DNA of 64,000 nucleotides from Allofrancisella frigidaquae. Its GTDB lineage: Bacteria > Pseudomonadota > Gammaproteobacteria > Francisellales > Francisellaceae. A program made the translations under genes and the position numbers. The stretch spans positions 372,001 to 436,000 of the forward strand of contig NZ_CP038017.1 in assembly GCF_012222825.1 (NCBI RefSeq), given 5' to 3'. The notes below the pieces were generated by a model. The model was given only the letters and a program-made list of their open reading frames with translations, was not told the DNA's origin and ran no database searches. Shown one piece after another: positions 1-9,632 of this stretch; the stretch's first letter is position 1; every line of letters begins with the position of its first letter.

Positions 1-259
1 TTTTTTCAAACTCCTTATCATGACTAGCTATATATTCGATATTGTTATATAAATCATACATATCTGTAGTTTGGTGGATAAAAAATGATGCATTTATATA
101 AACTATTATTTCATTATCTAATAACTCTACTTTACAGATTATGTATTTGCTAGTAACCATATCCCAATTTATCTTATAATCCAAGCGATAGTCAGGATAA
201 GTTTCTTGCAAAAATTTTATACAACTACGGTAGCTAAGAGGTATCTCTTTTATTTCCAT
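1..259 (-). CDS. partial T6SS-operon gene, possibly TssG-like (cut by window edge)
   Basis: An ATG at 259 opens a minus-strand frame that stays open to base 1, giving about 86 N-terminal residues beginning MEIKEIPLSYRSC. It starts one base after the stop of the TssF-like gene, so it is translationally coupled to the T6SS operon. I see no signal peptide or membrane segment in this part. TssG commonly follows TssF in T6SS clusters, and a hydrophobic stretch (IIVYINASFF) followed by an acidic segment is compatible with a TssG N-terminal region. That is positional inference only. DotU/TssL or another igl gene is also possible. Confidence 0.7.
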   Translation of the reverse strand, partial: MEIKEIPLSYRSCIKFLQETYPDYRLDYKINWDMVTSKYIICKVELLDNEIIVYINASFFIHQTTDMYDLYNNIEYIASHDKEFEK

Positions 260-260
260 T

Positions 261-1634
261 CTAAAAGCCCACCTCTAATTTAGTATCTAAATATGGTACA
301 TTGTGACTAATAAAAAGTTTAAGCTGATGTATATAAAATATTATCCATTTTTGTATAACCGCGTCATCAGTTATAAAATTCAATACGATTTCCTTTCCTT
401 TGACTTCAACTTTATTTAATAAGTAGTTTATTTTAATGTAGGCAAATTTGTCAAAAAATGTCAATAAGTGTTTCCACATATCAACCGTCCACTTAGTTAG
501 CTCGGAGATACTCAATAATGAGATGAGAGCCCGTATTTTTATTTCATCCACGCTAGTAGAATGATTGTGAATAGAGCTAATAGCATTAATTTTATAGCGA
601 TTAATGTTATGCCCGTACCATCTTAAATTTGTGTCTGTTGCATACAAAGAATCATCTAGGTTATAATCGATATACATTGAGCCTGTTATATTAGTATTAA
701 AATACTCCTCTATCTGGTTAAACTCAACTCCAATCTGGTTATCGTTATACACGATACGATACGCACTGGGGTTTATTAAATAATTATTTGAGTATAAACC
801 TCGTAACTCACAAGCTTGATACTTTAACTCAGAATCAGTTCTTAGCCAATATATGTCATCATTACCATCTAGCTTAAAAGGCTTAATATTAACTACAGCT
901 TGGTTCATCATAGGAATTAAATTAGTATGAAAACATTTTATTAATTCATGTTCAGGAATACTTAGTGTATCAAACTTTAGTTCTAAGTCTAATTTCTCAA
1001 AAGATATTTCTTTTATTGCGCTAAAATCAATACTAACTATAAATTGGAGTCTAGGGTCATAGATATTATTTTTAATAGCCATGTTCACTTTTTGTTTATA
1101 TGAGTGACCAAGTTCTAAATTAACTTCCAGGCAAGATTCAACTGAGCCACTGTAGTATGTTAGCTTGGCTTTTTCCTTTAGATTATTAAATATTTGCAGG
1201 CTCCGCTTAATATTACTAGTATCTGAGTGAATCCAAAAAACTAAGCGCTGGTTAGCTAAAGTGAATGTTTTATCATTATTACTAAAAGTTAGGTTTATAG
1301 AGTTATCAGAAAGTTTTCGAACTCGGTGGACACCAAATGGCATCAAGCTAGTATCTAACATAGAAAACAAAGAACCCTGACAGTTTGGACGATTAACCTG
1401 AAGCTCTTGATAAAGGTCAATATATTCAGAATCGTTATTATATTCGATATCTGTAACCTTAAGAAAGACCCCCTTAGGGCAGGGTGTTAGTAAACTACTA
1501 TATTTGTTTTGTATTTTAGAAGCATATATTTGGTGAGCATATTTAACAAAGTTCGCGTTAGCATTCTCTTTCCATTCTGATAGTTTTGTTAATATGCTAT
1601 TTGCAACTTTATCAACTTCAATATTATTATTCAT
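261..1634 (-). CDS. iglH: TssF-like T6SS baseplate protein (IglH-like)
   Basis: This 457-residue cytoplasmic protein lacks a signal peptide. The middle region (LMPFGVHRVRKLSD, then an LRFYL-like strand VFWIHSD followed by a predicted helix) and the C-terminal block (about 395-455, VEVKGKEIVLNF then WIIFYIHQLKLFISHNVPYL) follow the pattern of TssF proteins, which build the T6SS baseplate wedge with TssG, TssE and TssK. In Francisella the TssF role is usually given to IglH. It is cotranscribed with the TssM/PdpB gene upstream (43-base gap) and the partial gene downstream (1-base gap). The family call rests on pattern recognition and the operon. The symbol iglH is less certain than the TssF role. 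Confidence 0.68.
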   Translation of the reverse strand: MNNNIEVDKVANSILTKLSEWKENANANFVKYAHQIYASKIQNKYSSLLTPCPKGVFLKVTDIEYNNDSEYIDLYQELQVNRPNCQGSLFSMLDTSLMPFGVHRVRKLSDNSINLTFSNNDKTFTLANQRLVFWIHSDTSNIKRSLQIFNNLKEKAKLTYYSGSVESCLEVNLELGHSYKQKVNMAIKNNIYDPRLQFIVSIDFSAIKEISFEKLDLELKFDTLSIPEHELIKCFHTNLIPMMNQAVVNIKPFKLDGNDDIYWLRTDSELKYQACELRGLYSNNYLINPSAYRIVYNDNQIGVEFNQIEEYFNTNITGSMYIDYNLDDSLYATDTNLRWYGHNINRYKINAISSIHNHSTSVDEIKIRALISLLSISELTKWTVDMWKHLLTFFDKFAYIKINYLLNKVEVKGKEIVLNFITDDAVIQKWIIFYIHQLKLFISHNVPYLDTKLEVGF

Positions 1635-1677
1635 ATGTTTTTCTATTTCCTTTTTTACAAAAATACCGGTTCCTATT

Positions 1678-4600
1678 TTATTGATTAAACATGAAACTAT
1701 TTAAAGGAATATAAAAGCTGACATTTCCTTCTTTAAATTTCCACGTAAATACATCATTATTGTTTGAAGCTTGCTTTAGTAGTTTAAAACAAGACCAACT
1801 CCCAGAGTTTGTTTTAAAATTTAACATGTTATTGTTTGTATCTACTATCTCAATACTACATACACCTGTTTCCCACCAGTTGATTTTAAACGTTTTCTTT
1901 ATATTATTTATTCCCATATTATAAATATCTTCGTTGTCATAAGAGAATAAGCCAATATAAGCTAGAGGTTTTGCTGGGTTTGTATCTAGACTATTTATGA
2001 CTAATCCATTAACAGAGGTAACGGTTAAGCTTAAAGGTTTTATAACACCTGATTTATCCCATAATGTATTTTTAATTTCTTCTAGTGCTAAAAGTTGGTT
2101 TTTATTGCTTGGATACAAATAGCTAATAATATCCTCATTTAATGCAAACTGAGTTTTCAATAAGTGGATTTCTCCATCGTAAGCGCCACCTTTAGCTAAT
2201 ACTTCTGTCAGATATGTTGTCGTTGCTTCGTCAGTTGAATTCACATTGAAAGGAAATTTAGAGTAAACATGGTTGTATATAGGAGATATATGTATCGTCC
2301 AATATTCATTTATGTATAAAGATATAAGTGAATTAGCCACCTCTCGAAGCTGTTTAATCGGTAACCTGACTATCGTAGATATTTTAGGATCTAAACTAAG
2401 GCTAGAAATGTATTTGTCAAATTTTATGTCAATTTCTTTTTCTAATTCATCACGTTTTTCTATATACGATTTAGGATCTGAAAAAAGTTTAGATAATATA
2501 TCGCCCATTTCTTCCAAGATCTCTTTATATTTATTTAAAGTTTTTTCAAAGGCGTTCAAACTAATTATATAAGAGCTTATAGTTTTATTGTTTTTAGCAA
2601 AGAAGGATAAATTATTATTTACTTCTTCGAGCAAATTGTTTAAAAGTTGTGTTTTAGCTAAGCTATATAATTTATCTATACTTTCCTTATTTGATGAAGA
2701 AGCTATATCCAGTTGGTCTTTTATACGATTTAAGTTGTAAACTAAATACTTTAACTCATATGCACTTTTTGATCTGACGAAAAAAGCTTCTAGAGTTTCC
2801 TTAAACTTGTTACCTTCGTAAAGTTGTATTGTATCTGTGTATTCGTTATAAAAAGGAAGAATCACGTTTAAGTAGTACCTTTTAGAATACATCTTTGAAG
2901 GATCAGTATAGGGTACTATATCAAGTGTACCTAAATTATCCATAGCTACTAAAATTTGTTCTAACAAGTATTCTTTATCTTCTTCACCCAAAAATTTAGT
3001 CTGGCTCGCAAATTCTTTTAATATGTAATTAAATGTATATAGATCTTGTGAATTATGTAACTCTTGTAACAGTACTATAGAGTTCAAGATAGCTAATTTA
3101 TTACTCAAGGTTATTATCTGTTGGGAAGTTAAAACAAGGTTAGAATTTAGCAATAATGTTTTTGCAAAACTTCTAATATCTTTTTTTACCAGAGAATCGT
3201 TGACCACGTAGTTACTACCTAAAATATTCAAAAATAGTAATTCTGATATATCTGTATATAGTTTACTTACAACTGCATCGTTAGTCTGGGCAATATTACT
3301 TATATTTTTTTCAGCTTCATCAAGTATTTGAGCTTTATTTAAAGCTATTTTATTACTATTAATCATGTCAACGCTTAATGAGAGACCTTGACCAGTTTTT
3401 ACTCCGAATCTTTCATTTAAAATATTAGAAGATATTATAACTGACAAAGGAAGATCTGTTAGGTCTGCCCAAAAATTACTACTTATAGGGATATTTTTAC
3501 TTAAGAAAGATAATGTTCTATAGTCCTTAATACTTGCTAATGCTAGCATATTGATAGCAGAAACTTTTGTATATTCTTGTTGTTTAAAGAAATTCTCATA
3601 AAGACTATTATCAAAAATTTCGTCATAATCTTTTTGATGATTTCTAAAATAAAGGGTTGGTTTTGCAGCTACGGAAAAACTTTCATTGAGAATATGAAAA
3701 TATAAATCAGAAGTAAATTTATTCAATTTTAAACTGCGAGTTTCAAAACCATACTGTATCTTGTCTTTAAGCTCTTGTTTCTCTAACTGATAAGCCATAG
3801 GTAAGGATATTGCTATCCCTAAACTTAGAGCCGTTAACCCACCATACTTAATAATTTTAGAAGTCATATAAATTTCATCAAGATTATCATTTGATCCTAC
3901 AAACCTGTTAATATTTTCTTGTTCAATCAAATAAAAACCTTTAACTTTAGGCGCTGTTTTTTCCTCAAGACCAGAGTATAATTTTTGTAAATAAGGAGTA
4001 ACTTTTGTACAGCTCATCAAGAATTTGTATAATTCAGTAATTTCTTGGGTATTAGATCCTTCATCCATTACTAAAGTCTTTAACTGATCTTGAGTTAGCA
4101 GCGATTCGGCCCATCCTTCATCCGGTAAAAATTTTTGCCAAAACGGGAAGCTAGAAAGGCCTTTTTGTAATTTATCCCAAGCTACTGCACCAGGAATTTT
4201 TTTACTATATATTAGAGCTATTTGTAAAGAAATTTTATTCCTAAAGAGATTAGCTAAAATAGTTAATACTTGTACGATATTATTAATTTTTTTCTCGTTT
4301 ATACCAGTATCACTAAGATGTTTAGATAAATTGACTTCATATATGATACTATTTAACACACCTTTTGAAAAAAACTTAAAAAACGCTCTAATTTCTTTTA
4401 TGTCGAGGTTACTACCTAAAAACTGGTCAGGGTTTATTGATAGCACAATATTATTTGATATCAAGGTGAGTTCAAATCCTCTCTCAGAGGTTATAGTTTC
4501 AGTTACAATAACCTTTTTTTTAAGCCTAAAAGAACTAAATATTCTATACTTTATAGGTAGTGTTCTTCGAAATTCTGAATATATAGCGGTTAATTCATTC

Positions 4601-4740
4601 ACTTTAAATATATACAATATAAGTTTTCTATATTTACCTAAGGTGTATTTTTTAAATACTTTCATTAACCAAATTCTTACTAATTTATAACTAACGATAA
4701 TTATTACTGCTAGAGTAATCAAACAGAGTAGCGCTTTCAT
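1678..4740 (-). CDS. pdpB: TssM/IcmF-family T6SS membrane complex protein (PdpB-like)
   Basis: At 1020 residues this is close to Francisella PdpB and somewhat shorter than typical TssM proteins. It has an N-terminal membrane helix (about 4-26), a second one at about 300-319 (GLTALSLGIAISLPMAYQL), and a long hydrophilic, helix-rich periplasmic part ending in beta-rich sequence, the usual IcmF layout. I see no Walker A motif (GxxxxGK[ST]) between the two helices, as reported for PdpB but unlike many canonical TssM proteins. With TssL/DotU and TssJ/IglE it should span the envelope and anchor the baseplate. It lies 10 bases after the hub gene in the same operon. Confidence 0.85.
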   Translation of the reverse strand: MKALLCLITLAVIIIVSYKLVRIWLMKVFKKYTLGKYRKLILYIFKVNELTAIYSEFRRTLPIKYRIFSSFRLKKKVIVTETITSERGFELTLISNNIVLSINPDQFLGSNLDIKEIRAFFKFFSKGVLNSIIYEVNLSKHLSDTGINEKKINNIVQVLTILANLFRNKISLQIALIYSKKIPGAVAWDKLQKGLSSFPFWQKFLPDEGWAESLLTQDQLKTLVMDEGSNTQEITELYKFLMSCTKVTPYLQKLYSGLEEKTAPKVKGFYLIEQENINRFVGSNDNLDEIYMTSKIIKYGGLTALSLGIAISLPMAYQLEKQELKDKIQYGFETRSLKLNKFTSDLYFHILNESFSVAAKPTLYFRNHQKDYDEIFDNSLYENFFKQQEYTKVSAINMLALASIKDYRTLSFLSKNIPISSNFWADLTDLPLSVIISSNILNERFGVKTGQGLSLSVDMINSNKIALNKAQILDEAEKNISNIAQTNDAVVSKLYTDISELLFLNILGSNYVVNDSLVKKDIRSFAKTLLLNSNLVLTSQQIITLSNKLAILNSIVLLQELHNSQDLYTFNYILKEFASQTKFLGEEDKEYLLEQILVAMDNLGTLDIVPYTDPSKMYSKRYYLNVILPFYNEYTDTIQLYEGNKFKETLEAFFVRSKSAYELKYLVYNLNRIKDQLDIASSSNKESIDKLYSLAKTQLLNNLLEEVNNNLSFFAKNNKTISSYIISLNAFEKTLNKYKEILEEMGDILSKLFSDPKSYIEKRDELEKEIDIKFDKYISSLSLDPKISTIVRLPIKQLREVANSLISLYINEYWTIHISPIYNHVYSKFPFNVNSTDEATTTYLTEVLAKGGAYDGEIHLLKTQFALNEDIISYLYPSNKNQLLALEEIKNTLWDKSGVIKPLSLTVTSVNGLVINSLDTNPAKPLAYIGLFSYDNEDIYNMGINNIKKTFKINWWETGVCSIEIVDTNNNMLNFKTNSGSWSCFKLLKQASNNNDVFTWKFKEGNVSFYIPLNSFMFNQ

Positions 4741-4750
4741 ATTATCCTCT

Positions 4751-6640
4751 TTACTTATTTTTTTCTGTGCTAGAAATAGTTATATTAAAACTTTTAGCGT
4801 CAAAATTTAGGTTCGTTTTGATTTTGTTGTTTTTTGATTCGATAGAAAATTTAGATTTATCTTTTTCTTCATAGGATAAATGCTCCATTTTCGTATAACT
4901 TTTATCATCCATACCCATAAATATAGTATTTTTGCTTTCTTTATCAGTGGTTTCAAAGTTTTTATTTTCTGTCATAGGCATCCAAACCACACTCTCTATA
5001 TTTGAGTGTTCTTGGAATATGTTAAGTCTAACAGGGGTTTTATTTTTCAGTGGCATAAATCCATAACTGTTACTAAAAGAAAACGGTACAGAAATTTTGC
5101 GTTGTTTTTCTTTTGTCCCAGGACTTAGGTTTTCAGGTATAGACACTAGATAATATAAGCTTGTTACCGTTAATGGAGACATTGTATTCATACCAAAACT
5201 TTTCACTAAAGAATCATTGACTTTACTTTCCTTAATTTCATCTTTACTTTCTACGCCTAAAAAATAATCTAATTTCTTATCGTCATCAGTACCAAAAATT
5301 TCGCCATAACTTTTTATTGCTGGATTTTCCTTTTTAAATACTGGATAGTATCTGGAGATATCTTTTTTATTTTGTGCTTCTATGTTTATAGAAAAGTCGC
5401 CTTTTAGCTGAAAGTAATCTTTATGAAGATTATTATCATCTTTACCTAAACTCTTATTATGATTTTCGATATAAACATTTTTGTTTTTTACCTGCAAATT
5501 AACATATTTAAGATGTGTTATCGTAATAAAGAAATTAGGGTACTGATATTCATCTATAACTTTGTTTTCATCTTTATTGCCATCTTTTAAGCTTATGATG
5601 TTCATGGGTAAAAAGTTAATTTCCGCTAGGTGAGACTTGAAATAAAGCTCGTACGACTTCCCATTTTTTGAATCCAGCTCAATGTTTTTCTCATATTTTT
5701 TGACAAATGCATCAAAATCTTTTCCATTTCCATACTGGTAACTTTCTTGAGCTTTTATTGGAGAATCTTTTGTTTTTTCTAATTTTAACTCTTTCGAATT
5801 TGTAGACTGTTTATTTTTATCCCAAAAAGAATTATTGATAGTGTAACAAGCTAGATTGCTAGAATTTTTATTAAAATAGATATTATCGATATAAAATCTA
5901 TCTATTTTGTAAGCATCTTTATTATCAAAATCTTGTTTAAACTCATCTAGGCTTTTAACTTTGTATTCTTCGTTGTCTTCATTGTTATAAACATAATACG
6001 GCTGTAAATGATAATATTGGAAAGTGTTCATCATATATTTATAAAATGACCATTGACAACTTTTTTCACAATTTACTGCTAACCATGGCCTGCTTTCTTT
6101 TATTTCAGGTGGCAGTTGGCCTTCAAGTTTTAGTTCAAAAATCTTAGAAAAATCTTTTAATGTATCTTTAAAAATTTGCTGATAGCTTCTTTGGAAAAAA
6201 ATTTTTTGTATATAATGGTTATTAAAAAAAGCTTTGATAGAATCTGTGAATTTTACAGAGATTTCTAAATAACTTGAATTTGCTTCGAATTTTTCAACTA
6301 GTTGACAGTGACCACGTTCTGAGGTGTCAGTATAACCTATTATTTGCCATTGGAATTTTTCATCTATTTCGTATTTATTATCTTTTATTATTTCCTGATA
6401 ATATTTAAGCTTAATAGCAAAAAAATCTTCCTCTATAAGCTTATCCCATAAAGGTTCTTTACTTCTGTTATATGGTAACTGGAACGTTATTTCACCACGA
6501 AAACCATACATGTCAAAACAGATATCAAAAGATTTTATATCTGAAGCAATTATCTTTTTCTCGCTATCATTATCTATAGATCTATCATCTTGTAGACTGA
6601 ATATAGAGGCTTCTAAATATTTAGGTATTGCTGTACTCAT
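4751..6640 (-). CDS. gp27/VgrG-hub-like T6SS spike protein (PdpA-like)
   Basis: This 629-residue protein has no signal peptide or membrane segment. Residues about 185-225 (RPWLAVNCEKSCQWSFYKYM, then an aromatic YYHLQPYYVY stretch) match the late-control-D/gp27 pattern, in which a conserved 'PW...Q...S.w.Fl..lm...G..yy' segment forms the hub of VgrG. Francisella T6SS splits the usual VgrG into a short spike (VgrG) and a separate gp27-like protein (PdpA), so a PdpA-like role fits. It is shorter than F. tularensis PdpA (about 820 residues). No gp5-type needle repeats are visible, so a separate VgrG is expected elsewhere. It lies 15 bases after the previous gene. Confidence 0.6.
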   Translation of the reverse strand: MSTAIPKYLEASIFSLQDDRSIDNDSEKKIIASDIKSFDICFDMYGFRGEITFQLPYNRSKEPLWDKLIEEDFFAIKLKYYQEIIKDNKYEIDEKFQWQIIGYTDTSERGHCQLVEKFEANSSYLEISVKFTDSIKAFFNNHYIQKIFFQRSYQQIFKDTLKDFSKIFELKLEGQLPPEIKESRPWLAVNCEKSCQWSFYKYMMNTFQYYHLQPYYVYNNEDNEEYKVKSLDEFKQDFDNKDAYKIDRFYIDNIYFNKNSSNLACYTINNSFWDKNKQSTNSKELKLEKTKDSPIKAQESYQYGNGKDFDAFVKKYEKNIELDSKNGKSYELYFKSHLAEINFLPMNIISLKDGNKDENKVIDEYQYPNFFITITHLKYVNLQVKNKNVYIENHNKSLGKDDNNLHKDYFQLKGDFSINIEAQNKKDISRYYPVFKKENPAIKSYGEIFGTDDDKKLDYFLGVESKDEIKESKVNDSLVKSFGMNTMSPLTVTSLYYLVSIPENLSPGTKEKQRKISVPFSFSNSYGFMPLKNKTPVRLNIFQEHSNIESVVWMPMTENKNFETTDKESKNTIFMGMDDKSYTKMEHLSYEEKDKSKFSIESKNNKIKTNLNFDAKSFNITISSTEKNK

Positions 6641-6655
6641 ATATGCCTTTAAAAG

Positions 6656-7762
6656 TTAAAAATCATCATTATTAAAATCATCATCATGCTGGCTCATACC
6701 ACGATTGTAGCGGTGTTCAGCATTATCTAACCTATCGTGTTCATCCTCTGGATAACTACTAGCGATATTTTCTTTCATCATAATATTTATATACTGTTCG
6801 AAGTCTAATTTAGAGAAACTTATTCTATCTACCTCATATAAATTATCTAATAAACTCCAAAGGTAATGGTTTTGTAGAGTAGATGTTTCTACAATTTTTT
6901 CAAAACCTTTTAATTTGGAATTTAAATAAGAATTAAAAAAGTTAGGGAAGTATACCAAAGGGTCAAAACTTTCTATTTTAGACTGTATTTTTTTCTGTAA
7001 TATAGCAGCAGGAAGAAAATTATCGTTAATAATGAAATTATCAAATTGTTTGATTTCATTTAAAAGCTTATTCCATTCGTAGCTACCTTGAAGTTCATTT
7101 TTAACGTCCGAGTTTGTCAAATCTACTAATTGATCAGTAGTTAAAGTTGATTTGACTTGAACATTGCATTGTTGATTTTGGTTATTAGAGATGTCTATAT
7201 CATTAAGATCATCATTTAGTTGTTTTGTTTTTATTTCCTGCCATTTTTGCATAAACTTATTCAATAAGGCAAAATGTTCTTGCTCATCTAACTCTAATTT
7301 ACTAGTCTGATCAATAAATACTTTTATTGCGGCTATTATGGACGCTTTATCTTCGGGTAAAAAAGTTTCTTTAGATTTTAGAAAATCTGCATGCATGCAC
7401 AACATGTTATATAGCCATTTTGTAGCAGACTTACAATATCTTGGTTTTATTTTTTTTTGGTTGATGAGCTCTGTTAAAAATAAATAAATTTGGTACAGCT
7501 CTTCTAAGATTAAACTGTATTCATTAACATCTTGACTATTAAACCACATACAAAAAACTAGATAACAAATTATTTTTGCATCTATACAGCCTTTATTTAT
7601 GATATTTATACATATATCTTGCGCAGCTAAATAGTCTTCTTCACTGATACAAATATATGCCTGTTCAAACTCATCTGGTAGAGCAATATAGGCTACTTCT
7701 TCAGCCTCACTGGCTTTTGATAATAAGTTTAAAATATTTATATTTAATTCTTTTCTAATCAT
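6656..7762 (-). CDS. T6SS operon protein of unassigned role (IglI- or TssA-like candidate)
   Basis: This 368-residue acidic, mostly alpha-helical protein has no signal peptide or membrane helix. Its N-terminal half (about 10-175) is helix-rich and could be TPR- or ImpA-like. The centre is Asn/Gln-rich and low-complexity (about 185-215). The C terminus is strongly charged and ends in an HDDDFNNDDF tail. It overlaps the end of iglD by 8 bases, so translation is coupled to the TssK-like gene. Its size and cluster membership resemble Francisella IglI (about 384 residues), but no diagnostic motif was seen, so I give no symbol. Confidence 0.8.
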   Translation of the reverse strand: MIRKELNINILNLLSKASEAEEVAYIALPDEFEQAYICISEEDYLAAQDICINIINKGCIDAKIICYLVFCMWFNSQDVNEYSLILEELYQIYLFLTELINQKKIKPRYCKSATKWLYNMLCMHADFLKSKETFLPEDKASIIAAIKVFIDQTSKLELDEQEHFALLNKFMQKWQEIKTKQLNDDLNDIDISNNQNQQCNVQVKSTLTTDQLVDLTNSDVKNELQGSYEWNKLLNEIKQFDNFIINDNFLPAAILQKKIQSKIESFDPLVYFPNFFNSYLNSKLKGFEKIVETSTLQNHYLWSLLDNLYEVDRISFSKLDFEQYINIMMKENIASSYPEDEHDRLDNAEHRYNRGMSQHDDDFNNDDF

Positions 7763-8972
7763 ACGCTATATATACCCTATCAAAAGTATTATTTTTTTCT
7801 TGAAAGCTTTTTATGCATATTAACTTGTCATGGAGTATTGCATTCCACCTATCTCCATAAGGCTTTATAAGTAAAGTTTTCTTTGCTTCAGGGAATATTT
7901 TTTGTGAAATGTTGTCTTCAACACTATCTACTTCAACACCGTTTATAGAGTTTATAACAATATCTCTAATTTCAGAAGGCGCGAAAACTTTCATTAGAGA
8001 GAGGTCTAAGGAATCTAAATTTTGGCTACTTTCAATGACTATATATTTATTATTAGATTCAAAGAAGTTAGCTGGTAAAATTTTACTTCTATATATACCT
8101 TCTCTATATTCAAGAGGACAAATTTTATGCTCTATTAGATTAAGTTTCCTTATTTGAAATTGTAATTCTTTAAGAGCTTCAAGTGTATTATAAATATCTA
8201 AACCGTTTGGAATAAACAAATTAGGGTTTTGCCCTTTAAGGATAAATGCTATCGAAGATAATCCTTGAATATGTTTTATTATATCTTTAAATAAAATAGG
8301 GGGTTGACCTTCTATGTTAATACTAGACTTAAGCCAATTATCTATCTCTGAAAGCTTTAGATATAAATGAGCATAGCGCCAAAAATTATTAGTTTTGGAA
8401 ACCTCTATATTAATAAAAGAATTAATTTCATTAATACAAACACTCATACGGGTTAATATCTCTTTACTGTACATGTATGGTAAAGCTATAAGCCTAGGAA
8501 AAAAACCTTGTTTTACTTCCCACTTATGTGTATCTTCAGCAAACTCTAGGTCCATTATTTTAAACGAAAATTTAGCCTCGTTATCAAATGATTCTGAAAA
8601 ATAGATGCTTAAATATTCTAATTTAATATTGGTACCATTAACTTTTACATTTTCAATAATTTTTTCTTTGCTAATGTTTAAATGTAGTGATACGTGATTA
8701 TTGTTACTTTTCTTTATTAGATTATATTTTTCTACTCTAGCGTTATGTCCTAGTACTACCGGCTTAAACTCAGGAAGTACTAGGATAAGGCTTTTTAAAT
8801 CAACGATATTATAAATGAATTGTTCCATATCTAAAGCTATATCAAACAACCCATCATTATAATTAAGAAGTTTTAAAGAAATGTCAGTGTTTAAACCTAA
8901 AACTCCATCTTGTTGACAAGAGAAGTGTTCAGGTGATAAATACTGACCTATTTGCCAGTGTATTAATGACAT
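7755..8972 (-). CDS. iglD: TssK-like T6SS baseplate protein IglD
   Basis: This 405-residue protein begins with the TssK hallmark of a tryptophan-rich N terminus followed by 'G..L.PEHF' (IHWQIGQYLSPEHFSCQQD, about 5-23). The rest matches TssK in length (E. coli-type about 445) and IglD in length (about 398). TssK trimers link the baseplate wedges to the membrane complex. It follows iglC by 5 bases and overlaps the next gene by 8 bases, preserving the iglA-B-C-D order typical of Francisella. The remaining sequence is divergent, as is usual for this family. Confidence 0.85.
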   Translation of the reverse strand: MSLIHWQIGQYLSPEHFSCQQDGVLGLNTDISLKLLNYNDGLFDIALDMEQFIYNIVDLKSLILVLPEFKPVVLGHNARVEKYNLIKKSNNNHVSLHLNISKEKIIENVKVNGTNIKLEYLSIYFSESFDNEAKFSFKIMDLEFAEDTHKWEVKQGFFPRLIALPYMYSKEILTRMSVCINEINSFINIEVSKTNNFWRYAHLYLKLSEIDNWLKSSINIEGQPPILFKDIIKHIQGLSSIAFILKGQNPNLFIPNGLDIYNTLEALKELQFQIRKLNLIEHKICPLEYREGIYRSKILPANFFESNNKYIVIESSQNLDSLDLSLMKVFAPSEIRDIVINSINGVEVDSVEDNISQKIFPEAKKTLLIKPYGDRWNAILHDKLICIKSFQEKNNTFDRVYIAYD

Positions 8973-8977
8973 GTTAT

Positions 8978-9592
8978 TTACCTGCTTACTGTTGGATCAC
9001 CCATTTCTATAACTTGAACAGAGTTTTCTTCATTTGTTGCTGGGATACTAAGCTGAGTCACACCTTTTATACGTCCATAATTGATACGAAGTATTTGTAG
9101 TCCAGGATGTGATGCACTCTCAACATAGTAGTCATCAGCTGATACTATTATTTCAAAGTCAGTTTTCACATCAAATACGCTCGCCCATACAGTTCCATTA
9201 TTGTTTTCAAGCGTTATTTGCTCTTTATTCAATTTTCCTGATTTTATAGTGATAGTTAGGGAGTCTGAACTACCTTGCTTTTTTTCAATCTTAGTTTTTG
9301 ATGATAAACATATGTTTAAATCATAAACTTCACCTGGATTGCGTCTTGCTCTAAGCCCTAATATAGCACCAGCAATAGCTTTTGTTGAGCCATCATCTTT
9401 TTCTCTATTATATATACCTGCTATATCTTCTATAGTTACTTTTAAGCTGCCAGATTTTACTTCAAGTCCTCCCTTTTCAATCAATAGTAAAGGGGATTCA
9501 TTTTTAATAAACATCTCGCTTTCTGCACACCCAAAATAGCTGTTTATATCTAAACCTGATCTATCGTATTTTACACATTCTGTAGGTTTCAT
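8978..9592 (-). CDS. iglC: Hcp-like inner tube protein IglC
   Basis: This 204-residue beta-strand-rich protein has no signal peptide. It has the size of Francisella IglC (209 residues) and sits third in an iglABCD run. IglC is the Hcp counterpart that stacks as hexamers inside the IglAB sheath and is expelled during firing. From memory of F. tularensis IglC, similarity is weak and limited to short segments such as a TKIE(E/K)K stretch. That suggests a diverged paralogous system rather than the classical island gene. A strong ribosome binding region (AGAGGAACAAAA) precedes the ATG. Confidence 0.78.
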   Translation of the reverse strand: MKPTECVKYDRSGLDINSYFGCAESEMFIKNESPLLLIEKGGLEVKSGSLKVTIEDIAGIYNREKDDGSTKAIAGAILGLRARRNPGEVYDLNICLSSKTKIEKKQGSSDSLTITIKSGKLNKEQITLENNNGTVWASVFDVKTDFEIIVSADDYYVESASHPGLQILRINYGRIKGVTQLSIPATNEENSVQVIEMGDPTVSR

Positions 9593-9632
9593 TTTTGTTC
9601 CTCTAAGTTTTGTTTGATTTAATTATTATTTT

